Source: Hymenobacter nivis (GTDB lineage Bacteria; Bacteroidota; Bacteroidia; Cytophagales; Hymenobacteraceae). Taken from it: DNA of 64,000 nt. The stretch lies in contig NZ_CP029145.1 of the NCBI RefSeq assembly GCF_003149515.1, forward strand, positions 1,984,001-2,048,000, read 5' to 3'. Shown here one piece after another: positions 24,144 through 32,527 of this stretch (positions are counted from its first letter, which is position 1; the number at the start of each line of letters is the position of its first letter). A program made the translations under genes and the position numbers. The notes below the pieces were generated by a model that was given only the letters and a program-made list of their open reading frames with translations, had not been told where the DNA came from and ran no database searches.

Positions 24144-24181
24144 ATTTCCACACTGGCGCTGCCGCCGGCCAATTTTTCTGC

Positions 24182-25189
24182 ATGGCTTCGCATTCTGCTA
24201 ACCTTCCCCCGCCTACTGCCTGGCAGCGCCTGACGCGCATGCTGGACACGGAGCGAAAGACGATTAACTACATCATTTTCTACGCCATCGTTACGGGCCT
24301 CATCAGCCTGACGCTGCCGCTAGGCACTCAGGCGGTATTCAATTTGGTATCGATGGGGGCCGTATTTTCGTCGACCTACATCCTCATCGGCGTCGTATTT
24401 CTGGGCGTAGTGCTGGGCGGCATTCTGCTCATCGGGCAAATGACGCTAGTGGAAGCCATCGAGCAACGCCTATTTGTCAAGGCCGCCATCGAGTTTGCCT
24501 GGCGCCTGCCACGCATCAAGCCTGAGGCCCTGGAAGGCGCCAACCCGCCGGAACTAGTGAACCGTTTTTTCGACATCCTGACCATTCAGAAGAGCCTCAC
24601 CAAAATCCTGATTGACTTGATGTTTGCGGCGTTTCAAGTGCTGTTTGGCGTTATTGTGCTATCGTTTTACCACCCGGTATTCATTGCGTTTGGCCTGCTC
24701 ACCATTCTGCTGCTGGTGCTCATCTACGCCCTGAACTACCGCCGCGCTCTGCGCACCAGCATCGAAGAATCGGCCTACAAGTACGAGGTAGTGGCCCTGC
24801 TGGAGCAGGTGGCCAGCGACCTGCCCGCTTACCGCCACGACGAGGCGCGGCAGGAGCAAGCGCTGGCCCGTACCGACGAGCTGACGGCCGAGTACCTGAA
24901 GGCCCGCAACGGCCACTTCCAGGTGCTGAAGCGGTACTTTACCTACACAGTGGCCCTGCGGGCCCTGCTCACGGGGGGCCTGCTGGTGGCGGGCACACTG
25001 TTCGTAGTGTCGCGCCAGATGACGCTGGGCCAGTTTGTGGCCGCTGAGATACTGATTGTGCAAATCAGCGGCTCGATTGAAAAACTGATGACCGGAGTGA
25101 GCACCATCTTCGACAGCCTGACCGGCGTGGAAAAACTGGCCGCCGTCACGGATTTGCCCCTCGCCGATAATCGCCCCGCCCATGCTTAA
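24182..25189 (+). CDS. ABC exporter membrane subunit without an ATPase domain
   Basis: The product has 335 residues. It carries the six-helix membrane domain of type I (ABC-B) exporters: FYAIVTGLISLTLPLG, ILIGVVFLGVVLGGILL, LIDLMFAAFQVLFGVIVLSF, and later LLTGGLLVAGTLFVVSRQ. The conserved NPPELVNRFFDILTIQ and IEKLMTGVSTIFDSLTGVEK segments are present. The chain then stops (AAVTDLPLADNRPAHA) where the nucleotide-binding domain should begin. No Walker A or LSGGQ motif is present here. The stop overlaps the HlyD-type ATG at 25182 by 8 bases, so this is the natural end, not a frameshift. The family is seen in Bacteroidota beside HlyD and TolC genes. Confidence 0.85.
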   Translation: MASHSANLPPPTAWQRLTRMLDTERKTINYIIFYAIVTGLISLTLPLGTQAVFNLVSMGAVFSSTYILIGVVFLGVVLGGILLIGQMTLVEAIEQRLFVKAAIEFAWRLPRIKPEALEGANPPELVNRFFDILTIQKSLTKILIDLMFAAFQVLFGVIVLSFYHPVFIAFGLLTILLLVLIYALNYRRALRTSIEESAYKYEVVALLEQVASDLPAYRHDEARQEQALARTDELTAEYLKARNGHFQVLKRYFTYTVALRALLTGGLLVAGTLFVVSRQMTLGQFVAAEILIVQISGSIEKLMTGVSTIFDSLTGVEKLAAVTDLPLADNRPAHA

Positions 25190-26570
25190 CCTATCTAACC
25201 AAAACGTGGACCAAGCGGTGTGGCAGGAAGCGCCCCGCCTAGCCCGTCCCGAACTGCTCGACCCCGAGGGCGGGCGCCGGCTGGGCCGCGTCATGATGGT
25301 AGCGGTCTTGGTATTCTTCATCATCCTGTTTTTACCCTGGCGGCAAAACATCGAAGGCAGCGGCACCCTCACGGCCCTCACGCCCCAGGACCGGCCCCAG
25401 ACGGTACAGAACGCCATCGCGGGCCGCATCGAGCACTGGGCCGTGCGCGAGGGCCAGCTCGTGCGCCGCGGCGACACGCTACTCACGCTCTCCGAAATTA
25501 AGGACGAGTACTTCGACCCCAACCTCCCCGAGCGCCTGGGCGAGCAGCTGGCCGCCAAGCGCGGCAACGTGGCCGCCAATGGGGCCCGTATCGCGGCCGC
25601 CAGCCGCCAGATTGTGGCCCTGCGAATGAGCCTGGTGGTGGGCCTGGCCGCCGCCCGCAACCGCGTGCAGCAGGCCCGCAATACGGTAGCGATGGACAGC
25701 GCCGACCTGGTGGCCATCACCAACGCCTACCGCATTGCCCAGAACCGGCTGGCCCGCTACGAAGCCGGCTACCAGAACGGCCTGTTTTCGCTCACCGACA
25801 TTGAGGCCCGCCGCCTGAACCTACAAAACGACCTGGCCAAGGTAGTATCGCAGCGCAACAAGCTGGGCAGCAGCCGGCAGTCCCTGGACAACAGCGTCAT
25901 CGCGCTGACCGAAATCCAGGCCAAGTATCAGGAGAACCTGGCCAAAACCGAGTCCGACCGCAGCTCGGCCGTGTCGAGCCGGGCCAGCTCGGAGGGTGAG
26001 GTAGCGGCGCTGCGCAACAAAATCAGCAACGTAGCCGTGCGCCGCGGCCTCTACATCGTACGGGCCCCACAAACCGGCTATCTGGTGCGCACCCTCAAGG
26101 CGGGCATCGGCGAAACCATCAAGGAAGGTGAGGCCATCGCCACGCTTCAGCCCGAGGCCCCGGTGCTGGCCGCCGAACTGTACGTGCGCGCCATGGACGT
26201 GCCGCTCATCCAGCGGGGCCGGCAGGTGCGGCTGCAATTCGACGGCTGGCCGGCCATTCAGTTCTCGGGGTGGCCGTCGGTGGCGGTGGGCACGTTCGGC
26301 GGCACCGTGTCGGTGATTGACGTGGTGAGCAGCACCAACGGCCGCTACCGGCTGCTGGTGCGCCCCGTGCAAACCCAGCCCGGCGACCAGCCCTGGCCCC
26401 CGCAGCTGCGCCTCGGCTCGGGCGTGTACGGCTGGGTGATTCTGGATTCGGTGCCCGTATGGTACGAAATCTGGCGTCAGCTCAACGGCTTCCCCCCCAC
26501 CCTGACCACCACGCCCGACGGGTCGCCCATCAAGGCGGAGGGCGGCAAAGGAGAGGGTAGCAAGTCGTGA
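25182..26570 (+). CDS. HlyD-type periplasmic adaptor
   Basis: The product is a membrane fusion protein of 462 residues. A short cytoplasmic start precedes a transmembrane helix (MVAVLVFFIILFLPW near residues 43-57). The periplasmic part has an N-terminal lipoyl half (GRIEHWAVREGQLVRRGDTL), a long alpha-hairpin rich in Arg/Ala/Leu (about residues 115-275), the second lipoyl half (IVRAPQTGYLVRTLKAG), and a beta-barrel part (LYVRAMDVPLIQRGRQVRL). It joins the inner-membrane exporter to TolC. It overlaps the exporter gene by 8 bases and the TolC gene by 4, so translation is coupled. Confidence 0.92.
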   Translation: MLNLSNQNVDQAVWQEAPRLARPELLDPEGGRRLGRVMMVAVLVFFIILFLPWRQNIEGSGTLTALTPQDRPQTVQNAIAGRIEHWAVREGQLVRRGDTLLTLSEIKDEYFDPNLPERLGEQLAAKRGNVAANGARIAAASRQIVALRMSLVVGLAAARNRVQQARNTVAMDSADLVAITNAYRIAQNRLARYEAGYQNGLFSLTDIEARRLNLQNDLAKVVSQRNKLGSSRQSLDNSVIALTEIQAKYQENLAKTESDRSSAVSSRASSEGEVAALRNKISNVAVRRGLYIVRAPQTGYLVRTLKAGIGETIKEGEAIATLQPEAPVLAAELYVRAMDVPLIQRGRQVRLQFDGWPAIQFSGWPSVAVGTFGGTVSVIDVVSSTNGRYRLLVRPVQTQPGDQPWPPQLRLGSGVYGWVILDSVPVWYEIWRQLNGFPPTLTTTPDGSPIKAEGGKGEGSKS

Positions 26571-28198
26571 GGACAGTTCAAAAATTAGCGGCGGTTGTAC
26601 TGGGGGCCCTGCGGCGCGGAGCCCTGCCCCTACTGCTGGCGCTGGGGCCCCTGGGCCTGCGGGCGCAGGGCCTGCCGGCGGGGCAAGGGGCCCCGGAGCA
26701 GCTCGGGCCGGACCAGCTGGCGCCCGGGCAGCTCGCACCGCGCCGGCCCACTTCGGACCCGGCCACGCCGGGGAAGCTGGCTACGCCGGCCGCGCCGCTG
26801 CTGCTGGGCGGGGACCCGGCCGGGCCCCGCGCGGCCCTCGACTCCACCCGCGTGTTCTCGCTGCAGGACCTGGCCGAGCTGGTGTTTGCCAACCACCCCA
26901 TCGTCAAGCAGGCGGTCTTGCTCAGCGCCAAGGCCCAGGCCCAGGTGCAGCAGGCCCGCGGCGGCTTCGACCCGAAGCTGGGCGCGGGCTTCGACCGCAA
27001 AGTGTTCGGGGGCACCAACTACTACAACGACTGGACCAACGAGCTGAAGGTACCGCTGTGGCCGGGCGGCGTCGACCTGAAAGCCAGCTACGACCGCTAC
27101 GTGGGCACCTACGTCAACCCGGAGTACCGCACGCCCCTGCCCGGGCTGGCGGGCATTGGCCTGTCGGTGCCGTTGGGCCAGGGCCTGCTCATCGACGCGC
27201 GCCGCAGCACTCTGCGCCAGGCCCGCATCATGGTGGCTGCCGCCGAGGCCGACCGCGTGAAGCAAATCAACGAGGTGTGGCTGCAAGCGGCCAAGGACTA
27301 CTGGTACTGGTACTACACCTACCAGCAAACCGCGCTTATCCAGGAAGGCGTAGCACTGGCCGAGGGCCGCTTCCGGGCCGTGAGCCGCCAGGTGGACGCG
27401 GGCGACAAGGCTCCCATCGACTCGGTGGAGGCGCGCATCACGGTCCAGGACCGCCTCTTGCAGGCCGAGCAGCTGCGCGTGGAGCTGCAAAACGCCCGCC
27501 TCGTGCTGTCCAACCACCTCTGGAACCGCGACGCCCAGCCCGTGGAGCTGCCCACCCGCGCCGTGCCACAGGCCGTGCGCCTGGCTCCCGTCGACACCAC
27601 CGACCTGAACCGCCTCAGCGCCCTGGCCGCCGCCCAGCACCCCACGCTGCGCAAGCTGGACGCCAAAATCCGCCAGCTCGGCATCGAGGAGCGCTACCGA
27701 CGCGAGCTGCTCAAGCCCAAGGTCAACGTGAGCGGCACGCTGCTGAGCCAGGGCGATTTCTACCGCACCGAGCTGCCGGCCACCTACGGTTTTGGGTGGA
27801 ATAACTACAAGGTAGGCGTCGATTTTGCCTTCCCCCTCTTCCTACGCCTGGAGCGCGGCAAGCTCCAGCAAACGCGCATCCAAGTGCAGGAAACTGGCCT
27901 GGAGCAGCAGCAGAGCCGGCGCACCATCCTTAACCAGCTCACGTCCACCTACAACACGCTCAAGGCCTACGAGCGCCAGCTTGCTCTCCAGGCCCTCACC
28001 ATCGACAACCAGCGCACCCTGCTGCGGGCCGAGCTCACCAAGTTCAACCTCGGCGAGAGCACCGTTTTCCTCATCAACACCCGCGAAACCAAGCTCATCG
28101 ACCTCCGCCTGAAACTGGCCAGCCTACAGGCCAGCTACGAAAAATCACTGGCCGAGCTGTACTACTACGCCGGCACCCGCACCCCGGGCACGGAATAA
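26567..28198 (+). CDS. TolC-type outer membrane efflux protein
   Basis: The product has 543 residues with a signal peptide and a Pro/Ala/Gly-rich start (residues 30-85). Two repeated OEP halves follow, with ARGGFDPKLG, TPLPGLAGIGLSVPLGQGLL, and AQHPTLRKLDAKIRQLGIEE. The last part ends KFNLGESTVFLINTRETKLI, typical of TolC. It should form the trimeric channel of a tripartite exporter with the two genes before it. The start is GTG at 26567, overlapping the HlyD stop by 4 bases. It ends the operon, ahead of two hairpins. Confidence 0.92.
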   Translation: MRTVQKLAAVVLGALRRGALPLLLALGPLGLRAQGLPAGQGAPEQLGPDQLAPGQLAPRRPTSDPATPGKLATPAAPLLLGGDPAGPRAALDSTRVFSLQDLAELVFANHPIVKQAVLLSAKAQAQVQQARGGFDPKLGAGFDRKVFGGTNYYNDWTNELKVPLWPGGVDLKASYDRYVGTYVNPEYRTPLPGLAGIGLSVPLGQGLLIDARRSTLRQARIMVAAAEADRVKQINEVWLQAAKDYWYWYYTYQQTALIQEGVALAEGRFRAVSRQVDAGDKAPIDSVEARITVQDRLLQAEQLRVELQNARLVLSNHLWNRDAQPVELPTRAVPQAVRLAPVDTTDLNRLSALAAAQHPTLRKLDAKIRQLGIEERYRRELLKPKVNVSGTLLSQGDFYRTELPATYGFGWNNYKVGVDFAFPLFLRLERGKLQQTRIQVQETGLEQQQSRRTILNQLTSTYNTLKAYERQLALQALTIDNQRTLLRAELTKFNLGESTVFLINTRETKLIDLRLKLASLQASYEKSLAELYYYAGTRTPGTE

Positions 28199-28204
28199 AA
28201 TCAA

Positions 28205-28232
28205 GTAGCTTGGACTGTGTAGTCCAAGCTAC
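28205..28232 (+). terminator. Perfect hairpin after the exporter operon
   Basis: GTAGCTTGGACT, a 4-base loop and the exact complement form a 12-bp stem just 7 bases after the stop. There is no T-run, so it may only protect the 3' end. Confidence 0.55.
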
Positions 28233-28274
28233 ATGCTGGGGGCCCCAATTCATAGCAAACCAGCTCGTTTCCAA

Positions 28275-28310
28275 GCAAAAGGCCCGGCGTTTGCGCGCCG
28301 GGCCTTTTGC
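28275..28310. terminator. Bidirectional hairpin terminator
   Basis: GCAAAAGGCCCGGCG and its complement form a 15-base stem with A and T runs on both sides. It lies between the convergent TolC-like and ychF genes and can end both transcripts. Confidence 0.85.
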
Positions 28311-28344
28311 TATTAATTATGCTCAAAATCCATTATCAGCGGGC

Positions 28345-29445
28345 TCAGACGTTGAAGCGGAAGTGCATAATATCGCCGTCCTGCACCACATAGTCCTTGC
28401 CTTCCACGGCCATCCGGCCGGCTTCCTTAATTTTTACCTCGGTTTTGTACTCTTGGTAATCAGGCAGTTTGATAACCTCGGCGCGGATGAAGCCCTTTTC
28501 GAAATCGGAGTGGATGACGCCGGCCGCCGCGGGGGCCTTGTCGCCGCGGTGGATGGTCCAGGCGCGCACTTCCTGCACGCCGGCAGTGAAGTAGGTGATG
28601 AGGTTCAGCAGCTCGTAGCTGGCGCGGATGAGCTTGTTCAGGCCCGACTCAGTGAGGCCGTACTCGCCCAGGAACATCGCCTTCTCGTCGGGGTCTTCCA
28701 TCTCGGCAATCTGCGACTCGATGGCGGCCGACACCAGTACCACTTGGGCCCCTTCGGTTTTCACGTGCGCCCGCAGGGCGGCCACGTGGTTATTGCCGTC
28801 GGTAGCAATGCTGGCTTCGTCCACGTTGGCCACGTAAATCACGGGCTTGATGGTAAGCAGCTGCAAGTCGGCCACGGCCTCCAGGTCGTCGGCGGTAGCG
28901 GCCACGGCGCGGGCGTTCTGGCCGGCTTCGAGGGCGGTTTTAAACTTCTGCAGGCCCGCAACTTCCTTCTTGGCCACGGCGTCGCCGGCCTTGGCGCTGC
29001 GCTCCGATTTCACCAGCTTCTTGTCGATGCTCTCCAAATCCTTGATTTGCAGCTCGGTGTCAATCACGTCCTTATCGAACACGGGATCTACGCCGCCGGC
29101 CACGTGCACGATGTTGGGGTCGTCGAAGCAGCGCACCACGTGGATGATGGCGTCCACCTCGCGGATGTTGGCCAGGAATTTATTGCCCAGGCCCTCGCCC
29201 TTACTGGCGCCTTTCACGAGGCCGGCAATGTCGACAAACTCGATGATGGTGGGCAGCACGCGCTTGGGGTTCACCAGCGCCTCCAGGATTTGCAGGCGCT
29301 CGTCGGGCACGGTAATCACGCCCACATTGGGCTCGATGGTGCAGAACGGGTAGTTGGCCGATTCGGCTTTGGCGTTGGATAACGCGTTGAACAGGGTGGA
29401 TTTGCCGACGTTCGGCAAGCCCACGATACCGCAGCGGAGGCCCAT
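28345..29445 (-). CDS. ychF: Ribosome-binding ATPase YchF
   Basis: This 366-residue Obg-family P-loop ATPase has GLPNVGKSTLFNAL at residues 8-21, FVDIAGLVKGASKGEGLGN near 67, and an NVDE motif near 202 in place of the NKxD used by GTPases. It carries a coiled coil in the middle and a TGS-like C-terminal domain (AGVIHSDFEKGFIRAEV, then VQDGDIMHFRFNV). YchF binds ribosomes and hydrolyses ATP rather than GTP. The length matches the family. It has its own candidate promoter at 29500 and shares a terminator with the TolC-like gene. Confidence 0.96.
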   Translation of the reverse strand: MGLRCGIVGLPNVGKSTLFNALSNAKAESANYPFCTIEPNVGVITVPDERLQILEALVNPKRVLPTIIEFVDIAGLVKGASKGEGLGNKFLANIREVDAIIHVVRCFDDPNIVHVAGGVDPVFDKDVIDTELQIKDLESIDKKLVKSERSAKAGDAVAKKEVAGLQKFKTALEAGQNARAVAATADDLEAVADLQLLTIKPVIYVANVDEASIATDGNNHVAALRAHVKTEGAQVVLVSAAIESQIAEMEDPDEKAMFLGEYGLTESGLNKLIRASYELLNLITYFTAGVQEVRAWTIHRGDKAPAAAGVIHSDFEKGFIRAEVIKLPDYQEYKTEVKIKEAGRMAVEGKDYVVQDGDIMHFRFNV

Positions 29446-29499
29446 TTTAGTTAATGATAAATTGTGAATTATGAATTGTGAATTGGCGCAATTCGGCCG

Positions 29500-29507
29500 C
29501 AAAGGTA
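29500..29507 (-). promoter_or_regulatory. Candidate -7 element (TACCTTTG)
   Basis: On the minus strand TACCTTTG matches TAnnTTTG exactly, 54 bases before the ychF ATG. The leader would include the GTGAATTATGAATT words at 29464-29487. Confidence 0.45.
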
Positions 29508-29562
29508 CGACTTGCCGTAGCGTAGATTCTGTAAATCCACAGGTAACGGCAACCAAAGCCTA

Positions 29563-29645
29563 TAGCGCGGACTTTGTAGTCCGCATCTTTGAACGGTTGA
29601 TACACAATAATCGGCCGGGCGACGCAGACTACAAAGTCCGCGCTA
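29563..29645. repeat. Inverted repeat with TAGCGCGGACTTTGTAGTCC arms
   Basis: The 22-base arms (TAGCGCGGACTTTGTAGTCC plus GC) are nearly perfect, with a loop of about 39 bases. The gap from 29446 to 29767 otherwise holds only the AT-rich simple words near 29450-29490 and the ychF promoter. Confidence 0.8.
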
Positions 29646-29767
29646 CAGCCGAACGATTGCCGCTGAGACGAAGTAAAAACCGCAGCGCCCACGCCACTGC
29701 CAAAACGGCGCGAATAGACCAAGGTCCATTCGCGCCGTTGCGTAGCCAAATGCGTTACTGGGGCCCC

Positions 29768-30142
29768 CTAATAGCTGTCGTCGCTGCGGTTGGCGTCGAA
29801 GGCGGGGCGCTGTTCAGCGGCGGGGACGTCGCGGCGGTCGCGCTCGTCGTACTCGCGGGGGCGGTCCAGCTCGGCCACTTCCTCGGGGGTTAGCAGCTCT
29901 TCGCGCACGTAGTCCACGGCATCCTGGAGAGCGTCCACAAATTTCAAAAAATCTTCTTTATACAAGAAAATCTTGTGCTTTTCGTACGAAACCGAGTCGT
30001 CGCTGTTCTGGCGGCGCTTGCTTTCGGTGATGGTCAGGTAGTAATCCTGGCCGCGGGTGGCTTTCACGTCGAAGAAATACGTGCGCTTACCGGCCTTAAT
30101 GCGTTGGGAATAAATCTCTTCCTGGTCGGGGCGGTCGTCCAC
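29768..30142 (-). CDS. DUF3276 (Pur-alpha-like nucleic-acid binding protein)
   Basis: The product has about 124 residues. The signature EEIYSQRIKAGKRTYFFDVK followed by YYLTITESKRR identifies DUF3276, the bacterial PUR-alpha-like family that binds single-stranded DNA or RNA through a Whirly-like fold. The C-terminal tail is acidic (PREYDERDRRDV). The start is taken as GTG at 30142, six residues before the conserved domain, because the upstream open frame has no plausible start and runs into the divergent promoter. The family acts in the cytoplasm. It is divergent from the DUF58 gene. Confidence 0.85.
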   Translation of the reverse strand: MDDRPDQEEIYSQRIKAGKRTYFFDVKATRGQDYYLTITESKRRQNSDDSVSYEKHKIFLYKEDFLKFVDALQDAVDYVREELLTPEEVAELDRPREYDERDRRDVPAAEQRPAFDANRSDDSY

Positions 30143-30245
30143 AGGCGTTGGGTGGGTAAAGTTGATGAATAGAACAATCGATTGATGTAAATTCGAATGT
30201 AGGTACGGTGAGGCAAAGAAAAAAGCGCCCGGGGCCCCGCTGTGG

Positions 30246-30253
30246 TATCTTTG
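30246..30253 (+). promoter_or_regulatory. Candidate -7 element (TATCTTTG)
   Basis: An exact TAnnTTTG word lies 41 bases before the ATG of the DUF58 gene. Confidence 0.45.
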
Positions 30254-30294
30254 AACAGGGCCCCCGGGGCCCCGGCCCACCCTTTCGCCTGCCC

Positions 30295-31218
30295 ATGCCC
30301 GCCCCCGACCTCGCCGCCGTCCGCTCGTTCGAAAACCTGGAATTCCTGGCCCGCCAGCTCGTCGACGGCTTCATCACTGGCCTGCACCAATCACCCTACC
30401 ACGGCTTTTCGGTCGAGTTTTCGGAGCACCGCCTCTACAACCCCGGCGAGAGTACCCGTCACATCGACTGGAAGGTATTTGCCCGCACCGACAAGCTGTT
30501 CGTGAAGCGCTACGAGGAGGAAACCAACCTGCGCGCTCACCTGCTCATCGACGTGAGCCCGAGCATGTACTACCCTACCCCGGGCCACGCCAAGCTAACT
30601 TTCAGCGTGGTAGCGGCGGCAGCTTTGGCTACGCTCCTCACCCGGCAGCGCGACGCGGTGGGCCTCGTCACCTTCGCCGACCGCGTGGAGCTGCAAACGC
30701 CGGTGCGCTCCACCACCACCCACCGCCACGCCGTGCTGCTGGCCTTACAGCGCCTGCTGGAGCGCCCGCCCGCCCCCGCGGGGCCCCGGCGCGGCACCGA
30801 CGTGGCGGGCGTCATCCACACCATCGCCCAGCAAATTCCCAAACGCTCACTCGTCATCCTCTTCAGCGACATGCTGGGGCGTGATGCGGCCGAGCAGGCC
30901 GCCGCGCTGGCCGCCCTCCAGCACCTGCGCCACCAGCACCACGAGGTGCTGCTCTTCCACGTGCTCGACCGCAGCACAGAGGCCAACTTTGACTTTGCCG
31001 AGCGCCCCTACATCTTCGAAGACGTGGAAACGGGCCAGGAAATCAAGCTCCAGCCCTCCCAGATTCGGGAGCAGTACCGGGCCGCCATGGCCACTTTCGA
31101 GCAGGACCTGGCCCTGCGCTGCGGGCAATTGAAGATTGATTTCGTGCCCGTGGACGTGCGCGAGCCCTTCGAAAAAGTGCTGTACGCCTACCTGGTGAAG
31201 CGCGGCAAGGGCCGCTAA
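30295..31218 (+). CDS. DUF58 domain protein (von Willebrand-like)
   Basis: The product has 307 residues. The DUF58 signature EFSEHRLYNPGESTRHIDWK is near residue 41. The vWA-like MIDAS part follows: LLIDVSPSMYYPT (DxSxS) near residue 83, then TFADRVEL and FSDMLGRD. It belongs to the MoxR-associated group; in many Bacteroidota a MoxR ATPase lies before it and BatA/BatB after it, but neither is here. It is likely a cytoplasmic metal-binding adaptor. It is codirectional with the small membrane protein gene at 31279. Confidence 0.9.
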   Translation: MPAPDLAAVRSFENLEFLARQLVDGFITGLHQSPYHGFSVEFSEHRLYNPGESTRHIDWKVFARTDKLFVKRYEEETNLRAHLLIDVSPSMYYPTPGHAKLTFSVVAAAALATLLTRQRDAVGLVTFADRVELQTPVRSTTTHRHAVLLALQRLLERPPAPAGPRRGTDVAGVIHTIAQQIPKRSLVILFSDMLGRDAAEQAAALAALQHLRHQHHEVLLFHVLDRSTEANFDFAERPYIFEDVETGQEIKLQPSQIREQYRAAMATFEQDLALRCGQLKIDFVPVDVREPFEKVLYAYLVKRGKGR

Positions 31219-31234
31219 GGGCCCAACTTGCCCC

Positions 31235-31242
31235 TACTTTTG
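31235..31242 (+). promoter_or_regulatory. Candidate -7 element (TACTTTTG)
   Basis: An exact TAnnTTTG word lies 36 bases before the ATG at 31279. Confidence 0.45.
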
Positions 31243-31278
31243 TTGTAGTACCCATCACCCACGCTCCCCCTCAGCACC

Positions 31279-31737
31279 ATGTACCAAATTCTGCTCTATC
31301 TACACTCTTACCTCCGCTACTTCGTGCTCGGGGCCGGCCTCGTGGCCGTGTACCGCGCCTACGTGGGCTGGACCGGCCGCCGCCCGTTTAGCAAGGGCGA
31401 CAACGCCTTCGGGGCCAGCTTCGTGGGTTTCATGCTGTTGCAGCTCATCGTGGGCTTGGGCCTGTACTTCGGCCTGAGCCCCTGGGGCCTGAAGGCCGTA
31501 AAAGTGGCTGGGGCCCTGAAAGACCCAATAGTGCGCTTCTTCGGCGTGCAGCACGTGGCCCTGATGGTGCTGGCCATCATCATCGCCCAAGTCGGCCGCA
31601 CGCTCTCCAAAAAGCGCCTCAACGACACAGCCAAGCACAAAACAGCCTTCATCTACTATGGCGTCGCCCTATTCTTGGTCCTGCTCATGATTCCATGGGG
31701 TATCTGGAACCCGTACCGGCCGCTGTTCCGGTATTAG
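31279..31737 (+). CDS. Four-helix membrane protein of unknown function
   Basis: The product has 152 residues with four hydrophobic segments: LHSYLRYFVLGAGLVAVYRA, GFMLLQLIVGLGLYFGL, VALMVLAIIIAQVG, and ALFLVLLMIPWGIW. Conserved His residues (LHSYLRY and VQHVALMV) on two helices resemble heme-binding b-type cytochrome helices, but no such family was identified. It is an inner-membrane protein. Its spacing to the next gene is only 13 bases, although that gene has a quite different base composition. Confidence 0.78.
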   Translation: MYQILLYLHSYLRYFVLGAGLVAVYRAYVGWTGRRPFSKGDNAFGASFVGFMLLQLIVGLGLYFGLSPWGLKAVKVAGALKDPIVRFFGVQHVALMVLAIIIAQVGRTLSKKRLNDTAKHKTAFIYYGVALFLVLLMIPWGIWNPYRPLFRY

Positions 31738-31750
31738 GCAGCAATACTTT

Positions 31751-32311
31751 ATGGCTGCAAACCCAAGTACGGAATCAGGAGAAAGCTCGACGCTCGTGCA
31801 AGTTGAGCAAGCTATTGCCAATTATGCGAAGGCTTATGATGCCTTGGAACAGTTGCAAAATCCTCGGGGCCCTATTCCCCAAGGTGACCAAAAAACAGGA
31901 GCTGTGGGCGAGTTTTACGCCCACCTGTACTTGCTCGGCAAATACCCCAATGCGGACGTTATTTTTGGGGGCAACGGCAATCCTGTCTGGGACATTAAGG
32001 TGACAGATAACGAATCTGTCTGGCATGTACAAGTCAAGACGGTATCAGCCTTTTCGAAAACAGGGCGTTTATCACCAATTCACGTAGGTTGGCAAGAACT
32101 GTACATCATTCGATTGAACAAGCAACTACAACCGGATGGCTTTTGGCAAGTAAAGAGTGATATGGCACTTCCCAAATACATCAATGCTCCCCTTTCGAAC
32201 CAATCTTCTTCAATTGCTAAAGCGGGGCTGTTTAGCCATAATGAAATTGATGACTTCAGCAAAAACGTTGCCGCAGGAAAACTGAGGTGCATCGTAGCTA
32301 TCACCGGCTAA
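31751..32311 (+). CDS. Possible PD-(D/E)XK nuclease-like protein
   Basis: The product has 186 residues. After a Gln/Ala-rich helix, TGAVGEFYAHLYLLGKYP is followed by WDIKVTDNESVWHVQVKTVS. A Glu on a helix, then Asp, then QVK is the order expected for the PD-(D/E)XK nuclease core with Gln in the second acidic position. No methyltransferase or partner is nearby. GC content is clearly lower than around it, which indicates a recent arrival. The nuclease call is an inference; no named family was recognised. The 3' end is followed by a good terminator. Confidence 0.6.
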   Translation: MAANPSTESGESSTLVQVEQAIANYAKAYDALEQLQNPRGPIPQGDQKTGAVGEFYAHLYLLGKYPNADVIFGGNGNPVWDIKVTDNESVWHVQVKTVSAFSKTGRLSPIHVGWQELYIIRLNKQLQPDGFWQVKSDMALPKYINAPLSNQSSSIAKAGLFSHNEIDDFSKNVAAGKLRCIVAITG

Positions 32312-32346
32312 TTCTTTGTTTTCACTCGCGTGCGTTGCGCTATAAA

Positions 32347-32386
32347 TGAAAAAGCTTTCCCAGTACGCAGTGGGAAGGCTTTTTCA
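32347..32386 (+). terminator. Hairpin terminator
   Basis: TGAAAAAGCTTTCCCA and its near complement form a 16-base stem with an 8-base loop. It lies 36 bases after the stop at 32311. Confidence 0.8.
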
Positions 32387-32527
32387 TGCAAATAATTCTA
32401 CAGTAATATCCTATCTGAAGCTTCGAGGTACTGGGCAATGATCCAGCGGGCCCCGGCGGCCGGCCGTGCAACCTTTTCGGCCACGCGGGGGTCATCTAGG
32501 CGCTCCCGCTTTTTTCTGTCCGTACGC

